Made by a program: the position numbers and the translations under genes. Below are positions 31,809 through 40,248 of a stretch of DNA of 40,770 bases, piece by piece. The DNA comes from Bacteroidota bacterium (lineage in GTDB: Bacteria; Bacteroidota; Bacteroidia; Chitinophagales; Chitinophagaceae): positions 1 through 40,770 of the forward strand of contig CANGEP010000013.1 of the NCBI GenBank assembly GCA_947452905.1, given 5' to 3'. Within the stretch, counting starts at the first letter, position 1, and each line of letters starts with the position of its first letter. The notes under the pieces were generated by a model. The model searched no databases. It was given only the letters and a program-made list of their open reading frames with translations, and was not told the origin of the DNA.

Positions 31809-33454
31809 CGTATCATAATTTTTTTACTAATCATTTTTTCATTTGCTTTAACAACTAAAACATAAACACCTTCGGTTAAATTACTAATATTAATTTGTTT
31901 ATTATTAGTTGACAACACTAGACTTCCAATTTCGTTATATAATTGTGCTTCAAATTTTTGGATTGGAATTTTAAAACTTAAGTTTATAACAGTCCTTGAT
32001 GGGTTAGGAAATACTTGCACAATGTCATTGTTTACATTTAAAGGCATATCTTCTATTCCAGTTACCATGCATGTTCCAACAGTATAACTAAAGCCTATCT
32101 CCCTATTTTTATGCTTACCGTCTAAAGTGTCTTTAGGTAAATAGGCTTTAACATAATCTACTTTTACACATGAAGTTGAAACACTAACTCTTATATGACC
32201 TGTTCCATCTAAAGTATCAGAAGTATATGCATCAGCGTTTGCTAATTTACCAATCATATAAGTTGAATCACTTGGCATTGGAACTTCTTGATAATGTACA
32301 CCTTCGAAAATTTCATGCGCAAATAAATGATCATGCCCCTGAAAAAAAATATTTACACCATTGTCTTTGAAAAGTTGATGTATAGGTTTACCCCAACCTG
32401 GTCTATTCTTATCAAAGCCATATGTTTTACCATCTGCCTCATAGCCACCCCATTCAAATAACTTAGCATTAGTTAATGCCCCTCTTCCTTGCCCTCTAAT
32501 ATGATGAGCAAAAACAAATTTATATTTTGCAGTACTGGTCTCTAAGGTGGTCCTTAACCAACTATATTGTTTATATCCTAAAGACCAATCCCAATTTTGA
32601 GGTTTATCCGAATTGATATTTTCATATCTATATACATCTAGGACTACAAAAAGAGCATCCCCCCATGTCCATGCATAATAATTTTCGGGGTTCCCTATCC
32701 CATAAGGCTCATTGTCTAAGTTTCCCGAATAAAAAGCATTGGGAGACGGATTTGGGTAATAGTACTTTCTCCAGTAAGTTCCCCAAACTGCTAAATTATT
32801 GGGAGGATTTTGATTAAGGTAATAATCGTTCTCTCCTTCATGATTACCTAAACTTATATAAAATGGAATTGAATGACATATACTCCCCAAATATTGTCTG
32901 TAATCCTTGTGTAACAAATCTAAATCATTGGACGTAATAGTTGTAGGATAATGGTCATCACCAAAAATATCCCCTAAAGAAAACATAAAATCAGGTTTAT
33001 CTAATGCCTGATTATTAAGTGTAATTTGATACATACTTCTTATACCTTTCTTGTCGTATAAGTGCTCATCGGCCTCGATAGTAAAAGTATAAATTGAGCC
33101 TTTTTCTCTTTGTGTTTGAAAATAATATTCTGGCGAAGCATTAAAACTAGAAACCGCATTTATTTTGTACCTAATTCGATAATAATATTTCGTGTTTATT
33201 TTTAAATCAGGAAGCTCAATTTCATCGGGTACATTTGCCTTATTTGTAAAGGTGGATGTGGAAATATTGTAATTGCCAGTATTGGTCCCATATTCTATAA
33301 AAAAATTAACATTTTGGTCAAATAAAACACTTATTGTTATAGACTTGTCAGTAGGACGACCTAAAATAACCGTATAGTTTTGTGACTTAGATTTAACACT
33401 TAAACTAAGAAAAACCACTGCTAAAAAATAAGTAAAATATTGATGGAATTTCAA
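31805..33454 (-). CDS. Secreted metallophosphoesterase with T9SS sorting tail 2
   Basis: 549 residues, colinear with the 30192 product: signal peptide (1-24, ending S-K-S), N-domain beginning N-Y-T-V-I-L-G-R-P-T-D-K-S-I-T, metal ligands in E-A-D-E-H, S-L-G-D, L-G-N-H-E-G-E, F-A-H-H and F-Q-G-H-D-H-L-F, and a type A sorting tail (V-F-P-N-P-S-R...G-V-Y-V-L-V-V...S-K-K-I-M-I). In the first motif, D-E-H replaces D-P-H of its partner. It starts the unit; its promoter region is shared with the divergent 33546 gene. The phosphate ester cleaved is unknown. Confidence 0.88.
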   Translation of the reverse strand: MKFHQYFTYFLAVVFLSLSVKSKSQNYTVILGRPTDKSITISVLFDQNVNFFIEYGTNTGNYNISTSTFTNKANVPDEIELPDLKINTKYYYRIRYKINAVSSFNASPEYYFQTQREKGSIYTFTIEADEHLYDKKGIRSMYQITLNNQALDKPDFMFSLGDIFGDDHYPTTITSNDLDLLHKDYRQYLGSICHSIPFYISLGNHEGENDYYLNQNPPNNLAVWGTYWRKYYYPNPSPNAFYSGNLDNEPYGIGNPENYYAWTWGDALFVVLDVYRYENINSDKPQNWDWSLGYKQYSWLRTTLETSTAKYKFVFAHHIRGQGRGALTNAKLFEWGGYEADGKTYGFDKNRPGWGKPIHQLFKDNGVNIFFQGHDHLFAHEIFEGVHYQEVPMPSDSTYMIGKLANADAYTSDTLDGTGHIRVSVSTSCVKVDYVKAYLPKDTLDGKHKNREIGFSYTVGTCMVTGIEDMPLNVNNDIVQVFPNPSRTVINLSFKIPIQKFEAQLYNEIGSLVLSTNNKQINISNLTEGVYVLVVKANEKMISKKIMIR

Positions 33455-33492
33455 TGAATTTGAACTTTAGAATTTCGACAGTTTTTTTATTT

Positions 33493-33519
33493 AAAAGTTT
33501 AATGCTAAATTAAACTTTT
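33493..33519. promoter_or_regulatory. Perfect inverted repeat between divergent genes
   Basis: AAAAGTTTAAT (33493-33503) and ATTAAACTTTT (33509-33519) are perfect 11-bp complements around GCTAA. It lies 38 bp upstream of the phosphoesterase ATG and 26 bp upstream of the 33546 ATG. Probably an operator acting on both promoters; as an RNA it would also fold into a hairpin. Confidence 0.5.
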
Positions 33520-33545
33520 GAGCAGTCCTATTATCTAATTTATAA

Positions 33546-34133
33546 ATGCACACAACTTTGTTTAAAACATTGATGATATCAATTGTAGTTTTGACGCTCA
33601 TAGGTTGCCAAAAATCGGCCAATACAAATATTTTAATTGATCCCATCCCGGTAACCACCCCCCCCACTGTTGCTAATCAATTGAAATTCAGTGGCAATGG
33701 CTTTGTACACAATGGCACCTACCCTAAACTATATACCTGTGATAGCCTGGGTATTTCCCCTGGTTTGCAATGGTCTAATGCCCCTAGTACCACCACCAGC
33801 TATGCCATTACCATGTATACGGTTCCTCCCACAGGGGATAAACATGTATATATAGTATTATACAATATTCCCTCCACAACTACTTCTATACCGGATAATT
33901 CAAAATCGATTGGCCTATTTGGTATTAATACAGTAGATGGCAAAACCACTTATACACCCCCTTGCTCTCAGGGGCCTGGTCCAAAAATTTATGTGCTTAC
34001 TTTATATGCTTTAAATGCAGCACCCACCATTTCGGTAGCTGCATCACAAGTAACCATGGATATATTATATGCGGGAATGAAAAATAAAATTGTAGATAGT
34101 GCTGTAATGAGTGTAACCTATACAAGACCTTAG
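33546..34133 (+). CDS. PEBP-like (YbhB/YbcL family) lipoprotein
   Basis: 195 residues with the lipobox L-I-G-C (Cys21). The body matches phosphatidylethanolamine-binding/Raf-kinase-inhibitor-like bacterial proteins: P-K-L-Y-T-C-D-S-L-G-I-S-P-G-L-Q-W (about 59-75), S-Y-A-I-T-M-Y-T-V (83-91), K-H-V-Y-I-V-L-Y-N-I-P (98-108), and P-P-C-S-Q-G-P-G-P-K-I-Y-V-L-T-L-Y-A-L (138-156). The usual D-P-D near the ligand site is not clear. It is 2 bp before a YHYH gene, a partnership seen often in bacteria. Ligand unknown. Confidence 0.85.
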   Translation: MHTTLFKTLMISIVVLTLIGCQKSANTNILIDPIPVTTPPTVANQLKFSGNGFVHNGTYPKLYTCDSLGISPGLQWSNAPSTTTSYAITMYTVPPTGDKHVYIVLYNIPSTTTSIPDNSKSIGLFGINTVDGKTTYTPPCSQGPGPKIYVLTLYALNAAPTISVAASQVTMDILYAGMKNKIVDSAVMSVTYTRP

Positions 34134-34135
34134 TT

Positions 34136-35533
34136 ATGAAAACATACTTTTACTTGTTTCTATTGAGTTTACTTTTTTTAAGTCCCCCCCTATTTGCGCA
34201 TCCAGGGGGACATTATCAAAAAGGGGACGGTACTGTATTTAATGCATGGCAATTAAAAAATGGTAAAATAATTATTGGTAATTTTTCTTTTTATAAAGAC
34301 CATAAAATTTTTGTTGAGCAAGAAGGAGGCATCATTAAACCCATACTAATAAATGATTTAAGCCTACAGGATCAAAAATTAGCTCAGTTTAAAATAAATC
34401 GTTTTTTATCTATTAACGCTCCAATTATCCAAACAACTAGCAGTTCCCAAACTAGCCACTACCAATGGATTCCGCTGTTAGCATTACTTACTTTACTTTT
34501 ATTAGTATACACATTACACAAGTCGATTTTTACGAAGTATCTTGTGCAGTCCTCTCTTGGATTATCTTTTATCGCACTTACATTTATTACTTGTATTTTG
34601 TTTGCTTGTAGTAAATCAAGTAGTAGTTCACCCATCATTACTGATCCTATTATTTCAACTCCTGTAACGGTTTTACCTAAAACAAATTATACATTTATTG
34701 ATTCTGCTTTTGCTGCTTTTAAACCTACACTTAGTACCAGGTGGGACGATACTTATTTTTATATTGCTTCCAATGGAATTCCTAATCATAATATGATGAT
34801 AGGCATTACCAATTGGCAACAACAAGTTCCTATTTCACAACCTTATATAGATAATAATAGTTGGTCTATTCCTTTACAACCCACCTATGCAACAACTCCT
34901 TTAAGCACCAAGGCAAACTTTATGAAAGGAGCTGTAGCGGTGGCCGTAAATGGCATTCCTATATTTAATGCCTTAAATAATAGAGGGGAGGACTCATATT
35001 TAATTGGAGAGTTAGATAATTGGGGAGGACATTGTGGCAAAGGCGATGATTATCATTACCATGCAGCCCCCTTACATTTAGCTACCATCAATGGACTAAA
35101 ACCCATTGCTTTTGCTCTAGATGGATTTGCAGTATATGGATCCAAAGAACCTGATGGAAGCACAATGACTAGTTTAGATACCTGCCATGGACATATAGGT
35201 GTAAATAAAGTTTACCATTATCATGGAACAAGTGATTACCCTTATGTAGTTGGAGCCATGAAAGGGAAAGTAAGTATTGACCCTAGTACCCCTGCACCGG
35301 AAAACCAAATTTTACCTCAGGCTTTTACAAAACCTGTTAGACCCGCCACTAATCCTTTAAAAGGGGCATCTATAACCGATTTTGCTGCTGTTGGTACCAA
35401 TGGTTATTTGTTAACTTATAAAATTGGCAGTAAAAATGGTTATGTAAAGTACAGTTGGGATGCTGCAGGAAAATATACATTTATACTTACCGATACCTCG
35501 GGCTTGGCAGTCACCAGCAGTTATCAACGTTAA
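34136..35533 (+). CDS. YHYH-domain protein with unusual N-terminal extension
   Basis: 465 residues. Residues 1-20 are a signal peptide, 21-95 a small soluble segment (H-P-G-G-H-Y, then D-G-T-V-F-N-A-W-Q), 111-126 and about 137-156 hydrophobic. The second ends in L-F-A-C (Cys158) followed by S-K-S-S-S-S-S, a perfect lipobox in the wrong place. From about 185 the YHYH domain follows, with D-D-Y-H-Y-H (304-309), L-D-G-F-A-V-Y-G (328-335), D-T-C-H-G-H and V-Y-H-Y-H (359-363). So a lipoprotein appears fused behind another small membrane protein. Function unknown, but coupled to the PEBP gene. Confidence 0.82.
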   Translation: MKTYFYLFLLSLLFLSPPLFAHPGGHYQKGDGTVFNAWQLKNGKIIIGNFSFYKDHKIFVEQEGGIIKPILINDLSLQDQKLAQFKINRFLSINAPIIQTTSSSQTSHYQWIPLLALLTLLLLVYTLHKSIFTKYLVQSSLGLSFIALTFITCILFACSKSSSSSPIITDPIISTPVTVLPKTNYTFIDSAFAAFKPTLSTRWDDTYFYIASNGIPNHNMMIGITNWQQQVPISQPYIDNNSWSIPLQPTYATTPLSTKANFMKGAVAVAVNGIPIFNALNNRGEDSYLIGELDNWGGHCGKGDDYHYHAAPLHLATINGLKPIAFALDGFAVYGSKEPDGSTMTSLDTCHGHIGVNKVYHYHGTSDYPYVVGAMKGKVSIDPSTPAPENQILPQAFTKPVRPATNPLKGASITDFAAVGTNGYLLTYKIGSKNGYVKYSWDAAGKYTFILTDTSGLAVTSSYQR

Positions 35534-35537
35534 ATAA

Positions 35538-35560
35538 GTTCCTTTACGGAATTTAGGAAC
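35538..35560. promoter_or_regulatory. Inverted repeat GTTCC-N13-GGAAC, site 5
   Basis: 5-bp arms at 35538-35542 and 35556-35560, 13-base spacer, 83 bp upstream of the MEVHH gene at 35644. TTGTATACAA (35577-35586) follows, as near site 2. The short arms make it the weakest site, but spacing and position agree with the others. Confidence 0.5.
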
Positions 35561-35643
35561 AAAAACAGTAAGTTTATTGTATACAAACCCCTTATGTAGC
35601 TGTATCTTAGCAATTCAATATTTTTAGCACAAAAAATAAAAAA

Positions 35644-36405
35644 ATGGAAGTTCATCACCCACACCATCCCACACATAAAAAGAAATGGTCTGAATATTTA
35701 TTAGAATTTTTCATGTTGTTTTTTGCTGTAACCCTTGGTTTTTTTGCTGAGAATGTGAGAGAACATCAGGTAGTTATTGAACGAAAAAATCAGAACCTAG
35801 AGGCCATGCTAGAGGATTTAAAACGTGATTCCATTCAATTGGATCAAAGAGTTGTAGAATATTCATATGTACTTGAAACCTTAGAAAATATGAAATATGC
35901 TTCCTATCAGTATCAAAAAAAAGAAATTAATGAAAGTACTTATTTAAAAATTATTGCTAATAAATCCGATAGTTTAACTGCTGGAATATGTTTTTTTTTA
36001 AATAACTCGGCTTATAAAAATACAATATCCACTGGTAGTTTAAGTGTAATTGAATCTAAAGAAATTAAAAGATTAATTGCAGAATATTACGAAGAGCTAG
36101 GCGTAAAGCTAATTGATAATAACAGAAATGTAGACGTTGATATTAACGAATTCATGGAAAAAACTATTAAAGCTTCTTATGGATTTAGCTCTGAATATAG
36201 AACTAAGGTATCAAAATTATCACATGAACAATTAATTGAGGATTATAAAACTATTCCTGCCTATAGACAATCTGTCTTAGATCCTGCTTTTAGAATTTAT
36301 ATCCATAAATTCGAGAATAGATGCGATTATTACTTATATGTAATGAGAAGATTCCAAGAAGTAAATCAAAAGTTAATTAAAGAATTAGAAAATAAAAATT
36401 ATTAA
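35644..36405 (+). CDS. MEVHH-family single-pass membrane protein (B type), isolated copy
   Basis: A 253-residue paralogue 20 kb from the array, starting MEVHHPHHPTHKKKW, with the hydrophobic segment at 21-34 and A-E-N-V-R-E at 35-40. The B signature is TISTGSLSVIE (127-137), and its body is closest to the copy at 14552. Unlike array copies it lacks the CTTATTTTCAAC element and instead has inverted-repeat site 5. Its stop codon (36403-36405) directly abuts the stop of the convergent phosphatase gene with no base between. Function unknown. Confidence 0.85.
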   Translation: MEVHHPHHPTHKKKWSEYLLEFFMLFFAVTLGFFAENVREHQVVIERKNQNLEAMLEDLKRDSIQLDQRVVEYSYVLETLENMKYASYQYQKKEINESTYLKIIANKSDSLTAGICFFLNNSAYKNTISTGSLSVIESKEIKRLIAEYYEELGVKLIDNNRNVDVDINEFMEKTIKASYGFSSEYRTKVSKLSHEQLIEDYKTIPAYRQSVLDPAFRIYIHKFENRCDYYLYVMRRFQEVNQKLIKELENKNY

Positions 36406-38307
36406 TTACTTTTTCTTAGTTACTACAAGGGTAATATCATCTGGATTATGTTTGCCTGCTAACCAAGTATCTACCGACTCCATTAATGTATGTATAATCT
36501 CTTGTGAAGATAAATGTGCTGTTTTTTGAATTAACAATCTTAGCTGCTCATAATCATACATTTCTCCTAATGCATTAGGTGCTTCTGGCAATCCATCAGA
36601 TAACTGTATTAAAACATCCCCCGGCTCAAAGCTCCTTGACTCTTCTTCAAAAGCTTCCTTTTTAAGTCCTCCCAAGGGCAATCCATTATTCATAATTTCT
36701 TCCACCTTTCCTTCTTTTGCTTTAAACAAATAAATAGGCGGCATAGCTGCAGAACTCATGTTAATGGTATCCTGAGTAATTTCTACTATATTTAAACTCA
36801 TTCTTAAAGTACCTAAATCAATCTTCTTTACCACCTTATTTAATTTTTGTAAAATGGCGCCTGGTGCAATAGCGTCTATTCCATTTAAACCCGCTTTTGT
36901 TACAGAAACCATCATGCCCGAGGTTACACCATGCCCCGTTGCGTCGCCACAAACGGAATAAATAGTTCCATTCTCCTGAGGGAAAAAGTCATAATAATCG
37001 CCTCCCACTTCTGTCGAGGATCTAATATAAGCAGCCATATCTAAATCGGCTCTTTGAGGCACATTTTTGGGAAGCATGCTAATTTGTAAATCCCTTGCAG
37101 CTTTAAGTTCATTGTTTTTTCGTTCTTCTTCTTGTTTACGGGCTCTTTCTTTTTGTTTGTACCTATTATAAAAAATTAAACTTGTAAATCCAATGATAAA
37201 GAATAATGAAAATCCAACAATCAATTTTTTGCGTCTCGATTCCTCAGCTAATTTTTGTTTTTCTCTTAGCTCTTCATTTAAATTAATATTTTCAACCTCA
37301 TTAACTTTTGATTTATCCGATAATACATCTTTAATTTCACTGCTAATTTTTAAATATTTATAAGCACTATCTGTTATTTTTTTGTCCTCATAAATTTGGG
37401 ATAATAGTTCGCTCTGTTTTAGTATGCCGCTTGTATAGGAAAGCCTAGTGCTCATTTGATAAGCTATATTGGCATAATGTATAGCGCTATCATATTTTTT
37501 TAATCCATAATAAGCTGCGCCGTAAACTCCATATCCCTGAGAAATATCTTTAGCAAAATTATTTTGTAATAAGTAAGGGAAGCCCTCTTTTATGTAATCA
37601 ATGGCTTTTTGATATTCTTTTTTATGATTATACGCATCGGCAATAATATAATAGGTATAACCATACTTTTTTTCCTTGGGGGCTTTTCTATTATAATCTA
37701 CCGCCATTAAACCATACTTAATAGCAGAATCATATTCTCCAATACCTTTGTAATTTACTGCATGCATTGCAACTGGATTCCATAAAACTTTAGAGGCATA
37801 GGTCTCTTGCATAATTGTAGCACTCTTCTTATCCAATTCTTTTTTTACCTTACTATAACTACCTAAACCGGAATAACTCAAAATTAATAAGCCTTCAATA
37901 TCCTCTTCCACTACTGGGTCTTTAATATTATACTCATCCCTCTCTTTTTTAGCAAGATTCACATAATAGGTGGCCAATGAATAATTGCTTTTCATCATTG
38001 CATAAACTTGCGACAAATAAAGATGAATATAAACTTGCATTAATTTAAAGTCGTGCGTACTTGTATAATTTTCAATTATTTTATGATAATAAATAGTGCT
38101 ATCTGCATTTTTAAAAAAGTAATAGGTAGAAGCTTTTAATAATAAATAAGCCTCGTCGTTGGTTTTGGGATTTGTATTTAAAAAACGAAGGCTATCTTTA
38201 AAAGAATCAATAGTAATTTGATCAATGTTGAAATTGTAAATTTTTTCTTGTGCAAAACTAAAATTTGCGAAAACACTAAATGCAATAAAAAGGATTGTCT
38301 TTTTCAT
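36406..38307 (-). CDS. TPR-transmembrane-SpoIIE (PP2C-type) phosphatase 1
   Basis: 633 residues: signal peptide (1-19), TPR-like helices over about 20-340, a membrane helix (about 364-384), a charged coiled-coil linker, then a RsbU/SpoIIE serine phosphatase domain from about 405. Metal-site motifs: E-V-G-G-D-Y-Y-D-F-F, G-D-A-T-G-H-G, Q-L-S-D-G-L-P-E-A and the closing N-P-D-D-I-T. The TPR part should be periplasmic and the phosphatase cytoplasmic, so it likely senses an outside signal and dephosphorylates an anti-sigma antagonist-like protein. It is the last of three tandem paralogues, 3 bp after the second. Confidence 0.88.
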   Translation of the reverse strand: MKKTILFIAFSVFANFSFAQEKIYNFNIDQITIDSFKDSLRFLNTNPKTNDEAYLLLKASTYYFFKNADSTIYYHKIIENYTSTHDFKLMQVYIHLYLSQVYAMMKSNYSLATYYVNLAKKERDEYNIKDPVVEEDIEGLLILSYSGLGSYSKVKKELDKKSATIMQETYASKVLWNPVAMHAVNYKGIGEYDSAIKYGLMAVDYNRKAPKEKKYGYTYYIIADAYNHKKEYQKAIDYIKEGFPYLLQNNFAKDISQGYGVYGAAYYGLKKYDSAIHYANIAYQMSTRLSYTSGILKQSELLSQIYEDKKITDSAYKYLKISSEIKDVLSDKSKVNEVENINLNEELREKQKLAEESRRKKLIVGFSLFFIIGFTSLIFYNRYKQKERARKQEEERKNNELKAARDLQISMLPKNVPQRADLDMAAYIRSSTEVGGDYYDFFPQENGTIYSVCGDATGHGVTSGMMVSVTKAGLNGIDAIAPGAILQKLNKVVKKIDLGTLRMSLNIVEITQDTINMSSAAMPPIYLFKAKEGKVEEIMNNGLPLGGLKKEAFEEESRSFEPGDVLIQLSDGLPEAPNALGEMYDYEQLRLLIQKTAHLSSQEIIHTLMESVDTWLAGKHNPDDITLVVTKKK

Positions 38308-38310
38308 TTT

Positions 38311-40224
38311 TTATTTTTTCTTAGTTACCACTAAAGTAATGTCATCTGGGTTATGCTGCCCATTTAACCATTCATCTACCGAAGTCATTAATACTTTGAT
38401 TAAATCATTAGCTGTTTTATCTCCATTGTCTTCAATAAGCTTTCTTAGCCTATCATAATCATACAAGTCGCCTGACGCATTGGGTGCTTCTGGTAAACCA
38501 TCTGATAATTGTACAATAATATCTCCTGTATTAAAACTTCTAGTTAAACTATCAAATTGTTCATCCTTTAATCCCCCTAAGGGTATACCTTGAATTAATA
38601 TTTCTTCTGCCTTCTTAGTAGCTGCAACATAATGATATACTGGAGGCATTGCAGCTGAACTTATTTCAAATTCAGTAGGTTTTATTTGAACTAAATTCAA
38701 GCTCATTCTTAAAGTACCTAAATCGATACTCTTTATAATATTGTTTAATTTATATAATATCGAATTTACAGGTAAAGCTTCGATACCATTTAAACCCGCT
38801 TTGGTAACTGACACCATCATACCCGAAGCAACTCCATGCCCTGTGGCATCTCCACAAATTATATAAAGAGTACTTCCATTATGTTCAAAAAAATCATAAT
38901 AATCGCCACCCACTTCCGTAGAGGAACGAATAATCGTGGCAATATCTAAATCGTCTCTCTGAGGAACTTTTTTAGGCAACATGCTTATTTGTAATTCTCT
39001 AGCAGCTTGTAGCTCCTTGACTCTTCTATGTTCTTCTGCTTTCTTAACTTTTCTTTTTTGAGCCTGAGTTAGGCCAATATATAAAGCAATAATGAATAAA
39101 ATAAATAAACCTATTGAATAATTTAAAGTCCTCTGGTGACTCAATTCTACTTTCTTGGTTTCTTCCTCTTTAAGTTGATCTGATAAAATTTGGTTTTGAA
39201 CTTCATTTACTTTTATATTATCAAATTCATTATCTCTTAATTCCTCATATTTAGTGATATATTTTATTGCACTATCTTGTTTACCTATGTTTTTATAAAT
39301 ATCAAAAAGTAATTTATTTGCCGCTAAAATACCGATAGTATAACGGTATGTGTTAGACATATCAATGACTTTTTTGCTATACTTTATTGCAGAATCGATT
39401 ATACCTAAAGCAATATAAGATTCAGCAATATGACCAGCAGATTCCATGATATCTTTATCAAAAGGGCTATTTTGAACTATAATTTGATAATTATTGATTG
39501 CTTCTTGATATTTTTTTTCATGCATCATCAAATCACCTCTTATAACATAGATATAATTATCATAAGGGACAATTTTATTTAATTCAAAAATCTTCCTTAC
39601 ATAAAGCTTTACTTTTTCAAAGTCCCTTAAATCTCTATATACTTGTGCAATTGCTTTTTTATTATTAGCATCATCCATGTTACTCAAGCCAGTTTGTCCT
39701 TTAATGAAAAAAGTGTCTGTATAGCGAGATTCGATTTTATTAATATATTCTGTTGCCTTATCCTTATTGCCCAAATTGGCATAAGCCACTGCAATTGTAT
39801 AATAAGACATATTTATATCCACATCAAATTGACGACTATCAGAGAACTTCAAGCCATTCTTTACATTATATTGCTTACTTTTTAAGGCCTCGAATGCATA
39901 AGCAAGTCCTAAAGGATAGTTTCCTAAATTCCATATATAATTTAGAGAAGTCCAAGTATAAGCAGGTAGTAAATATTTTTCAATTTTCTTTTCTTTAGCA
40001 ATTTTTATAATATTATTTAAATATATCAATGCCGAATCGGCAGATTTTGAAAAAATATAATGATCTTCTAAATGAAAATTGATCAATATTTTTTCTTCGT
40101 CATTGGTAGAATGTTCGATTTTCTTTAGAGAGTCCGCTAAATTAAAATCTTTTTGCGCAAATGTCTTTACATGAAAAATTATCACTAATATAAAAAGAAC
40201 AAATATTTTATTTAATTTTTTCAA
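38311..40224 (-). CDS. TPR-transmembrane-SpoIIE (PP2C-type) phosphatase 2
   Basis: 637 residues with the same plan: signal peptide (about 1-23), TPR-like helices (about 30-340), membrane helix (about 370-388, L-N-Y-S-I-G-L-F-I-L-F-I-I-A-L-Y), charged linker, and a phosphatase domain with E-V-G-G-D-Y-Y-D-F-F, G-D-A-T-G-H-G-V-A-S-G, Q-L-S-D-G-L-P-E-A-P-N and N-P-D-D-I-T-L-V-V-T-K-K-K. The phosphatase domains of the three copies are very similar, while the TPR halves of the first two differ more, which suggests different input signals and a common output. No partner anti-sigma or STAS gene is in the window. Confidence 0.88.
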   Translation of the reverse strand: MKKLNKIFVLFILVIIFHVKTFAQKDFNLADSLKKIEHSTNDEEKILINFHLEDHYIFSKSADSALIYLNNIIKIAKEKKIEKYLLPAYTWTSLNYIWNLGNYPLGLAYAFEALKSKQYNVKNGLKFSDSRQFDVDINMSYYTIAVAYANLGNKDKATEYINKIESRYTDTFFIKGQTGLSNMDDANNKKAIAQVYRDLRDFEKVKLYVRKIFELNKIVPYDNYIYVIRGDLMMHEKKYQEAINNYQIIVQNSPFDKDIMESAGHIAESYIALGIIDSAIKYSKKVIDMSNTYRYTIGILAANKLLFDIYKNIGKQDSAIKYITKYEELRDNEFDNIKVNEVQNQILSDQLKEEETKKVELSHQRTLNYSIGLFILFIIALYIGLTQAQKRKVKKAEEHRRVKELQAARELQISMLPKKVPQRDDLDIATIIRSSTEVGGDYYDFFEHNGSTLYIICGDATGHGVASGMMVSVTKAGLNGIEALPVNSILYKLNNIIKSIDLGTLRMSLNLVQIKPTEFEISSAAMPPVYHYVAATKKAEEILIQGIPLGGLKDEQFDSLTRSFNTGDIIVQLSDGLPEAPNASGDLYDYDRLRKLIEDNGDKTANDLIKVLMTSVDEWLNGQHNPDDITLVVTKKK

Positions 40225-40248
40225 AACGAATAGATAAAATGTTTTAAA

